From Pseudomonas putida (GTDB taxonomy: Bacteria > Pseudomonadota > Gammaproteobacteria > Pseudomonadales > Pseudomonadaceae), in the NCBI RefSeq assembly GCF_001941965.1, contig NZ_MKZO01000011.1, positions 1 through 64,000 of the forward strand: 64,000 nt of DNA. The letters are read 5' to 3'. Positions 35,215-43,329 of this stretch are shown here, one piece after another. The notes beneath the pieces were generated by a model. That model was not told the DNA's origin and did no database searches. It saw only the letters and a program-made list of their open reading frames with translations. A program made the translations under genes and the position numbers. Positions within the stretch are counted from its first letter, which is position 1. Every line of letters begins with the position of its first letter.

Positions 35215-36797
35215 GCCGGGACCTCCTCGGCTTGCGGGACCGGGTCATGACGGACCCAGGGCGTGTCCAGTCCGCCGCTGCGCAGGTGGGCGTCGAAGCG
35301 GCGGTGCTGGCCAGGAGCATCCTCGCGCTGGTGGATGCCGCGGCTTTCCTTGCGCGCCAGGGCGCTCGCGTAGCACCAGCGGGCGCTGGCCAGCAGGGCT
35401 TCGGTTTCGCGCCAGCGCAGCAGGATGGTGGGGTCGCCATGGGTTGAGCGGGTGTGCAGGCGGTCGCGGTGGTTGTCCAGTACGTGCAGGGAGCGCTGCA
35501 ATTGGGCGCCCGTGCGGAACAGGTTCTTGTCGTAAGGGTGCAGCTCGTTCTGCACGGCCTGGATCGTCTCGCGGTAATCGGCATTGGAAGGGGAAAATGG
35601 AATTTCTGCGTATCGTGCCACGTTACGTATCACGGTACGATTGCGTCTTGCGTACTGTGCGGCGCCGGTTCCGGCCCATTGTCCGCTGGACAGCGCCCAT
35701 GACGAGTTCACTGCGCCGCCGCCGGAGATTGCCCCGGTTACCGCCTCTCGGCTGGCGGCGTCGCCGGCGGTGAACAGGCCGGGGACGGTGGTCTGGCAGT
35801 GGTCATCGGTCACCCGCAGGCCGCCGACGCCGCGAATGGTGCCTTCGCCGTGCAGGGTCACCGGGAACTTGTCGCGGTAGGGGTCGATGCCGAGGCGGTC
35901 GAAGGGCAGCATCAGGTTGGGTTGCACATAGGGCAGGCGTGCACGGACATCGGCCGGGATCCGGTCCAGGCGGCAGAACACCGGACCTTGCAGCAGATGG
36001 CGGGCGAGGGCGTTGTTGAAGTCCGGGCCCTGGGGGATCTCCAGTTCGCGCCCGGCGGCATCGAAATAGCGGCCGAAGGTGTAGACCATCGAGCGGGTCA
36101 TGGTGCTGCCGGCCGGGGCGATGCAGTAATAGGCGGAAAACTCCATCCCCGACAGCTCGGCGCCGGCTTCCACGCCCAGCAGGTAGCCGTCGCCGGTGTT
36201 GGTATGGCTGCCCAGCAGGCGCGACATGAACCCGCAGCCGCCGGTGGCCAGCACCGTGGCCGGGGCCTTGACCTGCCATTCGCGCTTGACCTGGCGCTGC
36301 CAGCCGCGGGCGCCGGCCAGTTCGCCGGTCTCGTTGCGCAGCAGTTCAAGGGCCGGGCTCTGGTCCAGCAGGGTGACGCGGTGTTCCAGGGCCAGTTGGC
36401 GCATGGCGCGCATATATTCTGGGCCGCGCAGGGCGCGGTATTGCTTGCGGCCCTGGTCGTCGGTGGGGAAGTGGTAGAGGCGCTCCAGTTGCGGCAGGGA
36501 GTGCCAGGTGCTGTCGAGGATCCGCGCCATCCAGCGTGGGTCGCCGAGTCCGGCGGCGCTGTCGATGCGTTTGGCGATCGCGGATTGACGTTGTTCCGGT
36601 GGCACCCACCAATGGCCCGGTCCGGCGGTGGCAGTCACGCCGCTGCTGCCGCACCAGCCTTTCTCGGCCAGTACCACCTTTGCGCCTTCACGGGCAGCGG
36701 CGACGGCAGCCCAGGTGCCCGCGAGGCCACCGCCGATCACCAACACATCGGCATCGAGCTGGAGCGGGGCGGGGGCGTTGTGAAACAGGGGGATCAT
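35211..36797 (-). CDS. AprA/fumarate-reductase-like FAD flavoprotein
   Basis: 528-residue FAD enzyme of the succinate dehydrogenase/fumarate reductase/AprA flavoprotein superfamily. The N-terminal FAD motif is DVLVIGGGLAGTWAAVAAA (about 16-34), followed by GWCGSSGVTATAGPGHWWVP, GDGYLLGVEAGAELSGMEF, and the C-terminal FAD block GLFTAGDAASREAVTGAISGGGAVNSS. No signal peptide, so it is cytosolic. It is the first gene of a four-gene operon (flavoprotein, ferredoxin, CPAC protein, monooxygenase). Substrate not deducible; sulfur-compound oxidation or reduction is a reasonable guess from family and neighbours. Confidence 0.85.
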   Translation of the reverse strand: MIPLFHNAPAPLQLDADVLVIGGGLAGTWAAVAAAREGAKVVLAEKGWCGSSGVTATAGPGHWWVPPEQRQSAIAKRIDSAAGLGDPRWMARILDSTWHSLPQLERLYHFPTDDQGRKQYRALRGPEYMRAMRQLALEHRVTLLDQSPALELLRNETGELAGARGWQRQVKREWQVKAPATVLATGGCGFMSRLLGSHTNTGDGYLLGVEAGAELSGMEFSAYYCIAPAGSTMTRSMVYTFGRYFDAAGRELEIPQGPDFNNALARHLLQGPVFCRLDRIPADVRARLPYVQPNLMLPFDRLGIDPYRDKFPVTLHGEGTIRGVGGLRVTDDHCQTTVPGLFTAGDAASREAVTGAISGGGAVNSSWALSSGQWAGTGAAQYARRNRTVIRNVARYAEIPFSPSNADYRETIQAVQNELHPYDKNLFRTGAQLQRSLHVLDNHRDRLHTRSTHGDPTILLRWRETEALLASARWCYASALARKESRGIHQREDAPGQHRRFDAHLRSGGLDTPWVRHDPVPQAEEVPA

Positions 36798-37081
36798 GGG
36801 TGCGGTTACTCCGGTTGAGGTCGTTGGGGACGGCCTCCGCCGGGAGTGGGGTCGGGTCTTGGGGTAGAACGATAGGCGCGGGAGCGGGTTGGTGGGAAAG
36901 GCTTTTTGGTTCTAAGCTAATTATGCGAGTTATGTATTTATTGGCTTCTCAAAATCAGGAATAGGTATTTATTGAGTGACGCCACGGTCCCTCCTATGGC
37001 TGGTGTCTTTTTGCTATCATTTGCCCACAAATCAAATCCAGCGCTCCCTGCGAGCGAGTTGTACTAAGGATCCCGAGTCCC

Positions 37082-38182
37082 ATGGCGTTATTCCTGCAGA
37101 AACCGGTGTTCTGGAACACCAACCACTACATCGCCCCGTCCGGTGGTTTCGCCACCAGTGGCTACGCCAGGGAAAACGGCTACGGCCACGAAGAGTGGAA
37201 CAACTCGCCGCGCCTGCTCCTGCGCCAGGGCAATCAGCGTTACCGGGTCTTCCACACCGACGGCGCCGGCAACGCGCCGCTGGTGGAAAATGCCGGCCAG
37301 ACCTTCGTCTTCATGACCGCCGCGCACAACGGCATCCTGCAATTGGTGGGCATCGCCGGTAATGCCGTTGGCCTGTTCGACGAGCGCCTGTTGCCGCAGC
37401 GCCAGCAGATCGTCGAGAAGCTGGCCCTGCAGGACCTCTGGGAAGAAGCCTGGTCGGTGACCAAGGTGCGGCGCATCCACGAGGATGACCGTCACCACTT
37501 CATCAGGAACTGGAAGCAGAACCTGCACCGCATTCCGAGCTGGATCTGCCCTGAAGAGTACTTCTGGTGGTTCGACGAGCCGGTGACCCTGGATCCGCGT
37601 GTCCTCAATGGAGCGGACAAACTGGCGTCCGCTGGCACTAGCGAGCTGGATCTGGCCCTGGTCGGGCGGATCATGGATGCCGTTCCGCAGGCGCAAAGGG
37701 GCGAGCGTTGGGCGCGCTTGATCGATGCCATCCACTGCGCGCCGACCGAGCCGGTGGTGGCGTCGGACCGGGATGCGTTGCTTGAAGGCAGCGAGCCGGT
37801 GACCGAGCAACTGACCAACCTTCAAGCCCGCCGTGGGCGCGGGAAATTTCGCCAGGACCTGCTGGCAAACTGGGGCGGGGCCTGTGCGGTGACCGGGCTG
37901 GCGTGCAGCGAGGTGCTGCGGGCTTCACATATCAAGCCGTGGGCGGTGGCGACGGCGGCCGAGCGGCTGGATCCGAACAATGGCCTGTTGTTGTCGGCGA
38001 ACCTGGATGTGCTGTTCTACCGCGGGTTGATCTCGTTCGATGAGCAGGGGCAGATGCTGGTGTCGCACTGGATGAGCGACGTGCATCGGGTGGCGTTGGG
38101 GTTGCCGAGGTCCTTGCGTTGGATGACGGATGCCCTGGCGGTCTACTTGGCCTATCACCGTAGCGAGGTGTTTCAGCACTGA
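37082..38182 (+). CDS. HNH endonuclease
   Basis: 366-residue protein. The C-terminal part (about 260-330) is an HNH domain of the HNH_2 type: GACAVTGLACSEVLRASHIKPW, then LDPNNGLLLSANLDVLFYRGLISF. The N-terminal 240 residues are an uncharacterised domain with no recognised motif. Stand-alone proteins of this kind are often restriction-like or defence nucleases, but no methylase or partner is obvious; the next gene is a membrane protein 69 bases away. Preceded by a 284-base leader that is AT-richer than the neighbourhood. Confidence 0.83.
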   Translation: MALFLQKPVFWNTNHYIAPSGGFATSGYARENGYGHEEWNNSPRLLLRQGNQRYRVFHTDGAGNAPLVENAGQTFVFMTAAHNGILQLVGIAGNAVGLFDERLLPQRQQIVEKLALQDLWEEAWSVTKVRRIHEDDRHHFIRNWKQNLHRIPSWICPEEYFWWFDEPVTLDPRVLNGADKLASAGTSELDLALVGRIMDAVPQAQRGERWARLIDAIHCAPTEPVVASDRDALLEGSEPVTEQLTNLQARRGRGKFRQDLLANWGGACAVTGLACSEVLRASHIKPWAVATAAERLDPNNGLLLSANLDVLFYRGLISFDEQGQMLVSHWMSDVHRVALGLPRSLRWMTDALAVYLAYHRSEVFQH

Positions 38183-38251
38183 CAGAATGGTGAAAGGGGG
38201 CAAAAGCCGTTCCGGTATGATGGCTTTTTGCTTTGGTATCGAGAGTGCCGG

Positions 38252-38905
38252 ATGTTCGTTGTCGAGTCGTTAGAGCTGTTGGTGAGTTACGAATTCGTTG
38301 CATCGCTGTTTATCATGCCGATCGGCTTGGCCTTTTGCGGTTATGCGTTGTGGCTGGTGTGGGCCAAGCGCAACGGCCGGGACCTGATCAAGTGTCTGGA
38401 TTGCCCTTGGCACGTTCGGGTGTTGCAGGTGTTCAATATCCGGCTGGTCCGGCTGCTGTTGCTGATGAGCGTGGTGCCCTCGGTGGTGGTGTTCTTCCAG
38501 TTGGCATTCCAATTGCTCGCAGTCGGGATGTACGAATACGACACGCTGGACGCGATTCCCGCCAAGGACTTCTTTCCTGTCCTGCTGTTGGTGGCCGCTG
38601 CCGTTTTAGGCTCGTTGATGTATCTGGGATTGGGCTTCAAGGGTTTTTGCCTGCCGGTTGGCGACAAACAGTCCCTCAGCTTCGATCGCAAGTCGACGAT
38701 CTCGATCCACATCGACGACCCCAGACCGGACATTGCCAAGGAGGGCGACAAGCTAATCCCGTTGATCAGCAGACTGAGGGCCATGGGTATTCAGCGGAGC
38801 ATCACGGTGCATAGCTGGCTGTGTGTCACCCGTCCCCAGTCTGCCGATGCCAGTGTCATCGGGGTCAGGTGCATTTTTCGGCGCATGTCGGATATTACCT
38901 TGTGA
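38252..38905 (+). CDS. Hypothetical inner-membrane protein
   Basis: 217 residues, no family recognised. Hydrophobic segments are at about 12-40 (VASLFIMPIGLAFCGYALWLVWA), 65-92 (VRLLLLMSVVPSVVVFFQLAF) and 115-135 (FFPVLLLVAAAVLGSLMYLGLG), followed by a soluble C-terminal domain of about 75 residues. The ATG at 38252 is preferred to a TTG eight codons upstream. It ends in TGA at 38903-38905, after which the same frame stays open for 135 codons (see the ORF at 38981). Codon use is less GC3-rich than the flanking metabolic genes. Confidence 0.65.
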   Translation: MFVVESLELLVSYEFVASLFIMPIGLAFCGYALWLVWAKRNGRDLIKCLDCPWHVRVLQVFNIRLVRLLLLMSVVPSVVVFFQLAFQLLAVGMYEYDTLDAIPAKDFFPVLLLVAAAVLGSLMYLGLGFKGFCLPVGDKQSLSFDRKSTISIHIDDPRPDIAKEGDKLIPLISRLRAMGIQRSITVHSWLCVTRPQSADASVIGVRCIFRRMSDITL

Positions 38906-38916
38906 CCGGCTGGGCG

Positions 38917-38980
38917 CCTGCCGTGGTTAGCCCGCCAGCTCCGCCCGGTCAAGCCAGGCAACGGCAGTTGGGCTAACCGC
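38917..38980 (+). other. Structured region after the 38905 stop codon
   Basis: Two interleaved inverted repeats begin 13 bases past the TGA: CTGCCGT (38918-38924) pairs with ACGGCAG (38961-38967), and GGTTAGCCC (38925-38933) pairs perfectly with GGGCTAACC (38970-38978). The order a-b-a'-b' means either a pseudoknot-like fold or two alternative hairpins. There is no T-run, so it is not an ordinary terminator. Confidence 0.5.
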
Positions 38981-39313
38981 TTGCTCAATCCCCTGCGCTG
39001 GGGGGGGCGCCTGCTGCTGAGCCTGATTTACATACCCCTAGCGAGCCCGCTTGCCTGGTGGCGGATCAGGCGGGTCCCCACCCCGCGAATCATGGCAACC
39101 ACGCGTGAAATCATGGATGAAATCCAAACAGCCTTGGGAGAGCCGGTCTCGGCGATTGAGCCGACCCCGGTTCCGCTTTCGCTGTTCATCGCCATGAGCC
39201 AAGGACTTGCCCATATCCATCCGAAGTTTGCCGGTTGGCACGGAGGATTTACTGTAGGTCAGGCGGTAGGCCGGCCGGGTTTATGGCAAAGGTTGCGGAC
39301 CCAGCGCCGATAG
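38981..39313 (+). CDS. Possible small hypothetical gene or readthrough extension
   Basis: A 110-residue frame from TTG 38981, in the same frame as the membrane protein upstream and open back to its TGA. It contains a hydrophobic segment (RLLLSLIYIPLASPLAWWRIR) then MATTREIMDEIQTALGEPVSAIE and a Gly/Trp/His segment. There is no convincing ribosome site or ATG before 39092. Its last 55 bases overlap the 3' end of the convergent oxidoreductase gene. Real but of unknown start, or a decayed or chance frame. Confidence 0.35.
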   Translation: MLNPLRWGGRLLLSLIYIPLASPLAWWRIRRVPTPRIMATTREIMDEIQTALGEPVSAIEPTPVPLSLFIAMSQGLAHIHPKFAGWHGGFTVGQAVGRPGLWQRLRTQRR

Positions 39314-40512
39314 CGCCGTGCCTGCCACAGGTTGCCAATCTGTTGGACAAGCAACGCCCAAGCTGGCGCGACCTGCGGCCGGGGCTGCCGGCTCCGGCTC
39401 AGGCGCCGCAATTGAAACTTCACCGCCGCCATGTTCGCCATCGACGCCAGGACCTTGTTCTTCCAGGTGATCGGACGCAGGGCCGGGGCGCTGTCCTGGC
39501 CCTGCTGCCATTGGCGGGGCAGGTCCGGGGCGATGGCCAGGGCCGTGCCGATCCCGGCCATGGCCACGCCGGAGGCGACCACCTGTTCCGCCACCGGGCG
39601 GCGACGGATGCCGCCGGTGACCATCAGCGGCATCTTCGCCACGTTTTGCAGCGCCTTGGCGAACTCGATGAAGTAGGCCTCCCGGGCCAGGGTCCGGCCG
39701 TCGCGGGCGTCGCCCTGCATGGCTGGCGCCTCGTAGCTGCCGCCGGACAGCTCCACCAGGTCCACGGGCAGGTCATTCAGGCGCAGGACCACCTCACGGG
39801 CGTCCTCGGCACTGAAGCCGCCGCGCTGGAAGTCCGCGGAGTTGAGTTTGACTGCCACGGTGAAGTCTCTCGACACCACGGCGCGCACCGCCTTCACCAC
39901 TTCGATAAGCAGGCGGGCGCGGTTGTCCAGCGAGCCGCCCCATTGGTCGTTGCGCTGGTTGCTCAGGGGCGAAAGAAACTGGCTGAGCAGATAGCCGTGG
40001 GCGGCATGGATCTGCACGCCGTTGAAACCGGCCTGCTCGGCAAGGCGCGCGCTGTTGGCGAAGCGCCAGATCACCTCGGCGATCTTCGCTTCGTCCATGG
40101 CTTGCGGTTCGGTGAAGTGGCGGGACATGTTGCCCAGGGCCAAGGGCACGGCGGAGGGCGCCCAGGTCGGCTGGCCGAGATTGGCCGGCATCTGCCGCCC
40201 GGGATGGTTGAGCTGCAGCCAGAACTGCGCGCCCTGTGCCTGGCCGGTCCGGGCCCAGTGGCGGAAGCGGTCGAGCTGGCGGTCGTCTTCCAGCACTACG
40301 CCGCCGGGCCCGGTCATGGCGCGGCCATCGATCATCACATTGCCGCTGATCAGCAGTCCGGCACCGCCTTCGGCCCAGGCCTGGTACAGGCGCAGCAGTT
40401 CGGCGGACGGGGCGTGATCGGCGTCGGCCATGTTTTCTTCCATGGCGGCCTTGGCCAGGCGGTTGGGAATCACGGCGCCGTTGGGCAGGGTCAGGGGCGT
40501 GAACAGGTTCAT
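39259..40512 (-). CDS. Old Yellow Enzyme-family NADH:flavin oxidoreductase
   Basis: 417-residue FMN enzyme with TIM-barrel motifs: FTPLTLPNGAVIPNRLAKAAMEE at the N-terminus, LNHPGRQ, the active-site pattern GFNGVQIHAAHGYLLSQFLSP, SNQRNDQWGGSLDNRARLL, and GIRRRP near the phosphate site. Such enzymes reduce activated alkenes or nitro compounds using NAD(P)H. The C-terminal 60 residues are an arginine-rich extension beyond the barrel. It is divergent from a MerR-type regulator with a shared operator, so it is probably induced by that regulator in response to an electrophile or metal. Confidence 0.9.
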   Translation of the reverse strand: MNLFTPLTLPNGAVIPNRLAKAAMEENMADADHAPSAELLRLYQAWAEGGAGLLISGNVMIDGRAMTGPGGVVLEDDRQLDRFRHWARTGQAQGAQFWLQLNHPGRQMPANLGQPTWAPSAVPLALGNMSRHFTEPQAMDEAKIAEVIWRFANSARLAEQAGFNGVQIHAAHGYLLSQFLSPLSNQRNDQWGGSLDNRARLLIEVVKAVRAVVSRDFTVAVKLNSADFQRGGFSAEDAREVVLRLNDLPVDLVELSGGSYEAPAMQGDARDGRTLAREAYFIEFAKALQNVAKMPLMVTGGIRRRPVAEQVVASGVAMAGIGTALAIAPDLPRQWQQGQDSAPALRPITWKNKVLASMANMAAVKFQLRRLSRSRQPRPQVAPAWALLVQQIGNLWQARRYRRWVRNLCHKPGRPTA

Positions 40513-40541
40513 GAAGGGACACCTCGGTTGGTCGTGGTATC

Positions 40542-40572
40542 ACCTTAGGTTTAAAGTGAACTTTAAGGTCAA
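40542..40572 (-). promoter_or_regulatory. MerR-type promoter and operator for the OYE gene
   Basis: On the minus strand TTGACC (complement of 40567-40572) and TAAGGT (complement of 40542-40547) are 19 bases apart. The spacer contains the dyad TTAAAGT-GA-ACTTTAA (40551-40566). An over-long 19-base spacer with a central dyad is the signature of promoters activated by MerR-family proteins. The regulator gene starts 22 bases to the right. Confidence 0.8.
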
Positions 40573-40594
40573 GCACTTTGCTGCGAGGTGGTGG

Positions 40595-40996
40595 ATGAAA
40601 ATCGGTGAACTGGCGAAGCGCAGCGGGCTGTCGGCGTCGCGCATCCGTTTCTATGAGGCCAGCGGGTTGTTGAATGCCGTGGAGCGGACGGGCAATGGCT
40701 ATCGCAGCTACGGGGCGGACGCGGTGTGGATACTGGAGCTGATCACTGGCGCGCAGCGTGCCGGGTTTTCCCTGGAGGAGATCCGCAGCCTGCTGCCGAT
40801 GTCCAGCGGCGGCTGGCAGCATGATGAACTGCTGGCGGGGTTGAGGCGCAAGGTGGCGGAGATCGAGGTGCTGCAGGAGCGCCTGGCGCGGAACAAGGCG
40901 CAGTTGCTGGTGGCGATCGACGGGATCGAAAGCCGGCCGGAGGGGCGCGATTGCGTGGAGAACGCACAGCAGGTGCTGGAGCGGTTGCGCCGCTAG
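40595..40996 (+). CDS. MerR-family transcriptional regulator
   Basis: 133-residue regulator. The N-terminal winged helix is KIGELAKRSGLSASRIRFYEASGLL, followed by the RTGNGYRSYGADAVWILELI segment and a coiled-coil dimer helix (about 80-115). A single cysteine (GRDCVENA) near the C-terminus lacks a clear metal-binding pattern, so it may sense an organic molecule. GAGGTGG precedes the ATG. It is divergent from the OYE gene and probably controls it through the 19-base-spacer promoter; its stop overlaps the convergent GFA-family gene by a few bases. Confidence 0.88.
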   Translation: MKIGELAKRSGLSASRIRFYEASGLLNAVERTGNGYRSYGADAVWILELITGAQRAGFSLEEIRSLLPMSSGGWQHDELLAGLRRKVAEIEVLQERLARNKAQLLVAIDGIESRPEGRDCVENAQQVLERLRR

Positions 40997-41385
40997 TCCT
41001 CGGTGCGGGTGTTGCGGGGTCGGTCCCGTTCGAAATGCTTGATCCCGGGAAACGCCGGCAACCAGGATTCCCGGCGGATCACCCAAAGCTCATAGGTCGG
41101 CTTGAACTGGTCCGGCGCATCCAGAGCGCCGAGGTTCAGCTCGACTTCATCGCCGCTGCGGGAGAACACCGGGGAGCCGCATTTCGGGCAGAAGTGGCGG
41201 TTCTGGTAGCTGCCGGTCTGGCCGGTGACCTTGACGGCGGTGTCGGGGTAGATCGCCGAGGCGTTGAGCAGCGAGCCATGGTGCTTGCGGCAGTCGAGGC
41301 AGTGGCAGAGGCCGACGCGGTAGGGCTCGCCGCTGGCCTGGAAGCGGACCTGGCCGCAGAGGCAGCCGCCTGTGATGGGGGGCAT
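40993..41385 (-). CDS. GFA-family zinc protein (formaldehyde-activating-enzyme-like)
   Basis: 130-residue protein with the GFA zinc-binding cysteines: GGCLCGQVRF, CHCLDCRKHHG and CPKCGSPVF. The family is named for a glutathione-formaldehyde enzyme, but most members are uncharacterised, so a catalytic role is uncertain. The ATG at 41385 is chosen because AAAGG lies about 9 bases upstream; a GTG three codons earlier overlaps that site. Confidence 0.85.
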   Translation of the reverse strand: MPPITGGCLCGQVRFQASGEPYRVGLCHCLDCRKHHGSLLNASAIYPDTAVKVTGQTGSYQNRHFCPKCGSPVFSRSGDEVELNLGALDAPDQFKPTYELWVIRRESWLPAFPGIKHFERDRPRNTRTED

Positions 41386-41448
41386 GACCAGCACCTTTGT
41401 TGTGAGGGTAATGGTGTTGGGACTCTTGCAGGTTTGTGTTGTTCAGTC

Positions 41449-41552
41449 GGGCCTCATCGCTGGCAAGCCAGCTCCCACAGGATTTTGTGTTGACCACAGG
41501 ACTCATGATCGACGCGGACACTGTGGGAGCTGGCTTGCCAGCGATGAGGCCC
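41449..41552. repeat. REP doublet (inverted pair)
   Basis: Two inverted GCTGGCAAGCCAGCTCCCAC cores with CCTCATC flanks between two same-direction genes. Confidence 0.85.
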
Positions 41553-41570
41553 GAAAGAACACGGCAGAGG

Positions 41571-42620
41571 TCAGCCCGCCAGCGTACCGTTATCGATCAC
41601 GAACCGATACTTCACATCCCCCTTCAACATCCGCTCGTAGCTCTCGTTGATCTGCTCCGCGCGGATCAGCTCGATATCCGAGACGATCCCGTGCTCGGCG
41701 CAGAAATCCAGCATTTCCTGGGTCTCCGGAATCCCGCCGATCATCGAGCCGGCGATAGAGCGGCGCTTGAAGATCAGGTTGAACACGTTCGGCGACGGGT
41801 GGTTGCTCGCCGGGGCACCGACCAGGGTCAGGGTGCCGTCGCGCTTGAGCAGGACCAGGAAGGCATCCAGGTCATGGGGCGCGGCCACGGTATTGAGGAT
41901 CAGGTCGAAGGATTTGGCATGCGCCGCCATCTCCGCCGGATTGCGCGAGACCACCACTTCATCCGCGCCCAGCTCCAATGCCGCCTCGCGCTTGGATTCC
42001 GAGGTGGTGAAGGCCACCACATGGGCGCCCATGGCATGGGCCAGCTTGATGCCCATATGCCCGAGGCCACCGATGCCGACCACGCCGACCTTCTTGCCCG
42101 GCCCGGCACCCCAGGTGCGCAGCGGCGAGTAGGTGGTGATCCCGGCACACAGCAGCGGGGCGACTGCGGCCAGTTGCGCTTCAGGGTGGCGAATGCGCAG
42201 GACATAGCGCTCATGCACGACGATCTGCTCGGAGTACCCACCCAAGGTCCAGCCCGGGGCATCCGGGGTCGGGAAGTTGTAGGTGCCGATCATCCCGTCG
42301 CAGTAGTTCTCCAGGCCTTCGTCGCAGTCGGCGCAGTGCTTGCAACTGTCGACGATACAGCCGACGCCCACCAGGTCGCCGACCTTGAAACCGCTGACAT
42401 GGCCGCCGACGCTGGCGACCCGGCCGACGATCTCGTGGCCCGGCACGCAGGGGTACTGGGTGCCTTCCCATTCCGAGCGCACCTGGTGCAGGTCGGAGTG
42501 GCAGATGCCGCAGTAGGCGATTTCGATGCGCACATCGTGGGCGCCGACGTCGCGGCGGGTGATGGTCAGCGGCTCCAGCGGCTGGTGGCCGGCGTGGGCG
42601 CCATAGGCGATGACTTGCAT
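41571..42620 (-). CDS. Zinc-dependent NAD(P) alcohol dehydrogenase (YahK/CAD type)
   Basis: 349-residue medium-chain dehydrogenase. Catalytic zinc ligands are in CGICHSDLH and PCVPGHEIVG, the four structural-zinc cysteines in CKHCADCDEGLENYC, and the Rossmann motif is VGVVGIGGLGHMGIKLA. The sequence is typical of the cinnamyl-alcohol/YahK group, which reduces a broad range of aldehydes with NADPH. AAGGAG lies 8 bases before the ATG. It is probably a single-gene unit bounded by REP elements. Confidence 0.92.
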   Translation of the reverse strand: MQVIAYGAHAGHQPLEPLTITRRDVGAHDVRIEIAYCGICHSDLHQVRSEWEGTQYPCVPGHEIVGRVASVGGHVSGFKVGDLVGVGCIVDSCKHCADCDEGLENYCDGMIGTYNFPTPDAPGWTLGGYSEQIVVHERYVLRIRHPEAQLAAVAPLLCAGITTYSPLRTWGAGPGKKVGVVGIGGLGHMGIKLAHAMGAHVVAFTTSESKREAALELGADEVVVSRNPAEMAAHAKSFDLILNTVAAPHDLDAFLVLLKRDGTLTLVGAPASNHPSPNVFNLIFKRRSIAGSMIGGIPETQEMLDFCAEHGIVSDIELIRAEQINESYERMLKGDVKYRFVIDNGTLAG

Positions 42621-42707
42621 GCGCTGCTCCTTGGTAGGGATAGGTGACCGTTGCATCTTCCGCGTCGCACGGGGCCGGCCGGTAACCCGATTCGACCGGG
42701 TTCTTGC

Positions 42708-43187
42708 CTAATCCTTCAGCGCCGCTTCGATCCCGGCGATATCGATCTTGCCCATCTGCATCATGGCTTCGAACGCACGCCTGGCCTTGGCCGGGTCGTG
42801 GTGGGTGATGGCCTCGGTGAGCACCCGCGGGGTGATCTGCCAGGAAATGCCCCATTTGTCCTTGCACCAGCCGCAGACATTGGCTTCGCCGCCGTTGTCG
42901 ACAATGGCGTTCCAGTAGCGGTCGGTCTCGGCCTGGTCGTCGGTGGCGACCTGGAAGGAAAAGGCTTCGCTGTGCTTGAACATCGGGCCGCCGTTGAGGC
43001 CCAGGCACGGCAGGCCCAGGACGGTGAACTGCACGGTGATGATGTCGCCCTGCTTGCCGGAGGGGTAGTCGCCGGGGGCGGGGTGGGCGGCGATCACCTG
43101 GCTGTCGGGGAAGGTCGCGGCGTAGAAGGTGGCGGCGTCGAGGGCGTCGCCGTTGAACCACAGGCAGAGGGTGTTTTTCGGGGTCAT
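42708..43187 (-). CDS. VOC-superfamily protein (PhnB-like)
   Basis: 159-residue protein of the PhnB-like group of the glyoxalase/VOC fold: TLCLWFNGDALDAATFYAATF, VLGLPCLGLNGGPMF and KWGISWQITP. No catalytic role is established for these small stand-alone proteins. GGAG lies 8 bases before the ATG. Confidence 0.85.
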   Translation of the reverse strand: MTPKNTLCLWFNGDALDAATFYAATFPDSQVIAAHPAPGDYPSGKQGDIITVQFTVLGLPCLGLNGGPMFKHSEAFSFQVATDDQAETDRYWNAIVDNGGEANVCGWCKDKWGISWQITPRVLTEAITHHDPAKARRAFEAMMQMGKIDIAGIEAALKD

Positions 43188-43229
43188 GACGGCAGCTCCG
43201 GGGTGGGGTGGCTGGTTGAGTCTAGACCC

Positions 43230-43319
43230 TGAGGGCCTCATCGCTGGCAAGCCAGCTCCCACAGGTCTCGCGTGCACCGCTGGACCTGTGGGAGCTGGCT
43301 TGCCAGCGATAGGGCCCTC
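43230..43319. repeat. REP doublet (inverted pair)
   Basis: Inverted GCTGGCAAGCCAGCTCCCAC cores with outer GAGGGCC/GGCCCTC, forming a long hairpin between operons. Confidence 0.85.
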
Positions 43320-43329
43320 AAGAACACTA

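Noticed and set aside
3805..43319. REP pairs as CRISPR or terminator arrays
   Set aside because: They occur as isolated head-to-head pairs with variable loops and no regular spacers or T-tracts, as usual for REPINs.
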